Shown piece after piece: positions 61,561 through 64,000 of a stretch of 64,000 nucleotides of DNA. The notes beneath the pieces are model-generated. The model was not told the DNA's origin and did no database searches. It saw only the letters and a program-made list of their open reading frames with translations. Position 1 is the first letter of the stretch, and each line of letters starts with the position of its first letter. Source of the stretch: Micropterix aruncella (lineage: Eukaryota > Arthropoda > Insecta > Lepidoptera > Micropterigidae); NCBI GenBank assembly GCA_944548615.1, contig OX155980.1, positions 59,134,533-59,198,532 of the forward strand. The letters are read 5' to 3'. Made by a program: the position numbers and the translations under genes.

Positions 61561-62694
61561 TCGAGATCAGGTCTCTGCTCTTCTCTAATTTTGAGTTACC
61601 GGTCATAGATTACTTTATTCAACCTTCGGTTATCATAACGATAAATTGGTCGATTTTAAGTGTTTCGCGAACGTACGATACTTACTCGGCGCGGTGAATA
61701 TATTGCCGCGGCCGTTATACGAAAATATAGCATTTGACGTTTTCATACCTAAAATAAGCCTTGTTAAATCTAAAACTATAAATACCCAAAACTATTATTT
61801 ATAAACCTATTAATAAACGTCACAATATATATATCCGTAATGTACTTAATCGGACCTATCATTTGTCAATAAACACGATATAGTTATGTCAATTTATTGA
61901 CATTTGTACATTTGGACATTTAGAAAACTACTTACTTAATATTTGGAATCCTAACGTACTTTTCGACACTAGGGATAACATAACGATGCCAACAATATCA
62001 CAAACTTTTAAATGGGTTTAAGCTTTTAACAGTTATGATGAAATTAAAAAAAACGGAAAAATAGAAATATGAACCTGAACTCATTACACTCCTTTTTTGT
62101 TGGGCAGTCGTGTAAAAAAAATCACAATACAATAAAAAGTATCAAAACAAAAAGAAAAAAACAGAATATTTGTAGATAGTCATGTATGTTATAATTATTA
62201 TGATTATTAAACATTATAATCTACATGGTTGACGTTGCTATTAGGTTTATAATATTATTATTAAAATATGTATCTAGTGTAGTGTATTTTGAGAGTGCAT
62301 TTCCCGCTTGCCTCATGGTTGTAATATTATATTTAGAATAGATAGCAAGCATTTTAAAATACATTCAGCAGCATATTTAGTATTTTGTCCTCGATAAAGT
62401 ATGGTTCACACTGTTTATCACGGGAAATTTCTGCAATTGCCTGTGCACTTTTCTTCAAAAAGAAAACTTTAGAACTGTCCGTGGCAAACACACTGTTATG
62501 AGGATATTGTAGGTCAGCTCACTTTCGAGTGAGGGTAACCGTGATGTACGGTATGATAGGTTTGACGGTAGAATAGGCTAGATCTGGAGGAGTCTTTTTG
62601 CAACGCAGCGAACATTTCAATTGTGTCCATTTAAAGATGTAATAAACTGAAAACATTTCCTTTGCCTGTTCTTAGCCTTAATTGGGCTATACGC

Positions 62695-62724
62695 CTTAAA
62701 GCAGGCTATTTTGCCTGCTTTAAG
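62695..62724. repeat. Perfect 12-bp-arm hairpin
   Basis: CTTAAAGCAGGC, loop TATTTT, GCCTGCTTTAAG. Function unknown. Confidence 0.85.
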
Positions 62725-63175
62725 ATTTTCAGGATTTGGCAAGGTCTCATAAGAGGTAACTTGATTTTATTCAAGGGGTTATTTGTTTTTACAGTTACCT
62801 AATTAACAAATTTCCCAAAATCGATATTTCGTTATTTCCGTTGCGTTATCGAAAATCGTTATATTCCAAGAGTAGTACATGGCTTACATGTCACCGTAAT
62901 TCACAACTCTAGTGCTATATATAATTAGGTATCTAATTATTACATTCTAATTACTTTCGCAAGTTCTGATAACTGCTCACAATCAGACTGTGCCGAAACT
63001 CAGCAACCGACATTGCGTATTAAAATAATAAGTACCTACCTAGACGGTCCCCGTTTCATGCAAACGTGGATTCGAAAATAAAATCTAACTTTACCTACAC
63101 ATGTGTGTCTCAGCACCTTAAATGGAATTGACTCTTCATACTTAGGTGCGTAGGTGCCCGATACCCTAAAGCCTA

Positions 63176-63208
63176 TAGACTAAACAATGTCCAGCATTGT
63201 TTAGTCTA
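63176..63208. repeat. Perfect 14-bp-arm hairpin
   Basis: TAGACTAAACAATG, loop TCCAG, CATTGTTTAGTCTA. Function unknown. Confidence 0.85.
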
Positions 63209-64000
63209 CAAGAGAGATATAATTATTAGAAAATTATTTTACCCCGTGGAGACTCGTGAAACATGACATTGGCCAAATTTTGGCGGTCGCAGAAATAAAA
63301 TCTTCATATTATTATTGTGATAATTTGTAGATTTTTTATAAAAATGTGTTTGTAAATTGAAAGATTTTTTCATTGATTATTTTATACGAAAAACTTAGTT
63401 GAAAATCCTCTACGAATTTATTTAATTTAGGTTTTGTTTACCGAGATAAAAACAGTGTTTGTTTAATTTACGGATATTCAGTACTTTTTTGTTAGTAGCG
63501 TTGGCTGCTTCTTTTCAAACATTAACTTTTTACTAAAATATAAATTTCCATTCCAGGTGAAGCTTTGAATCTCTCTGTTGCTGAAAAATTGTTGTACTTG
63601 ATTTAATCTTTGTTTTTCATGAAAAATAACGATAGGATATGTTTAGAAGCAAATCGGTTCTAGGTCGGTAAGGCATTTATTTAAAAACATGTCGTTTTTA
63701 CTTTTGGTTGTTGTTCTCTGTCATTCGTTCTATTGTAGGCCTAAAAACATTTTTTAATAATAACTCAAAGGTAGGGCTTAAAAAATAACTCTTTCTTACT
63801 TTTCCGGGAGATTTTAACTCCAGATTCCCGCTAAATGTAACCGCTCCCGGTGGCCAGACTGCCATTTTGGTGGCCCTGGGACATCCGGACGGAAACATAG
63901 CAAACATTTCTGCCATAAAATTTCGTGATATTTTCGGCACTGGCTAATGGAATATATTGTTTTAACGGATGAAGCATTGTAACGTTAAGATTCAAAACTT

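Larger units (their letters stand above)
61561..64000. other. No gene seen; two perfect hairpins
   Basis: AT-rich sequence to the right edge. It contains hairpins at 62695-62724 and 63176-63208. The 80-codon minus frame at 63698-63940 lies in a GC-richer patch and has no recognised similarity. Confidence 0.4.

Overview
The window is AT-rich eukaryotic genomic DNA from an insect, most probably a moth or butterfly (Lepidoptera). The grounds are an intron-split paired-box gene of arthropod type, Helitron copies with TC...CTAG ends of the kind abundant in Lepidoptera, jockey/CR1-like and LOA/I/R1-like LINE remnants, mariner and PIF/Harbinger remnants, and very long (TA)n tracts. I saw no bacterial-style operons, no tRNA or rRNA genes and no CRISPR array.

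The only host gene I can support is a Pox meso (Pax1/9-group) gene on the + strand. Two coding exons are visible: 6657-6907 (first part of the paired domain) and 7983-8441 (rest of the paired domain plus a GC-rich Ala/Pro/Tyr/His tail and the stop). Splice sites are canonical and the phase-0 junction falls inside the paired domain. The first exon with the start codon was not found. The intron carries a LINE scrap and a ~357 bp (TA)n tract.

Layout: 1-6.6 kb is AT-rich flank with a complete non-autonomous Helitron (235-976), a mariner scrap and two fold-back elements. 6.6-8.5 kb is the Pox meso gene. 8.5-25 kb holds fragments of at least four LINEs on both strands, and several diverged duplications. 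25-42 kb is largely unique AT-rich DNA with (TA)n tracts, dispersed repeat fragments, a PIF/Harbinger element flanked by TAA (37040-38596), a mariner N-terminal fragment and a broken YqaJ-exonuclease-type gene (41789-43000, minus). 45.7-46.5 kb carries a GIY-YIG endonuclease reading frame like those of Penelope-like elements, next to (TA)n tracts.

The most structured part is 46.7-60.2 kb. It is a nested pile: tandem Helitron copies, eight-copy hairpin-bearing ~590 bp element (the other copies at 33.6 and 43.0 kb), a ~618 bp satellite, and a 5 kb Helitron (52842-57899) sitting at an A/T site of that satellite. That Helitron contains a ~137 bp minisatellite, which is interrupted by a TTAA-flanked insertion (54540-56607). 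The insertion carries a near-perfect ~163 bp-arm palindrome flanked symmetrically by (TA)n. The order of several insertions can be read from intact sites elsewhere in the window. Past 60.2 kb there is a GC-richer LTR-like block with a ~32 bp tandem repeat, then AT-rich DNA without recognised genes.

All family assignments rest on reading motifs by eye; no alignment or database search was run.
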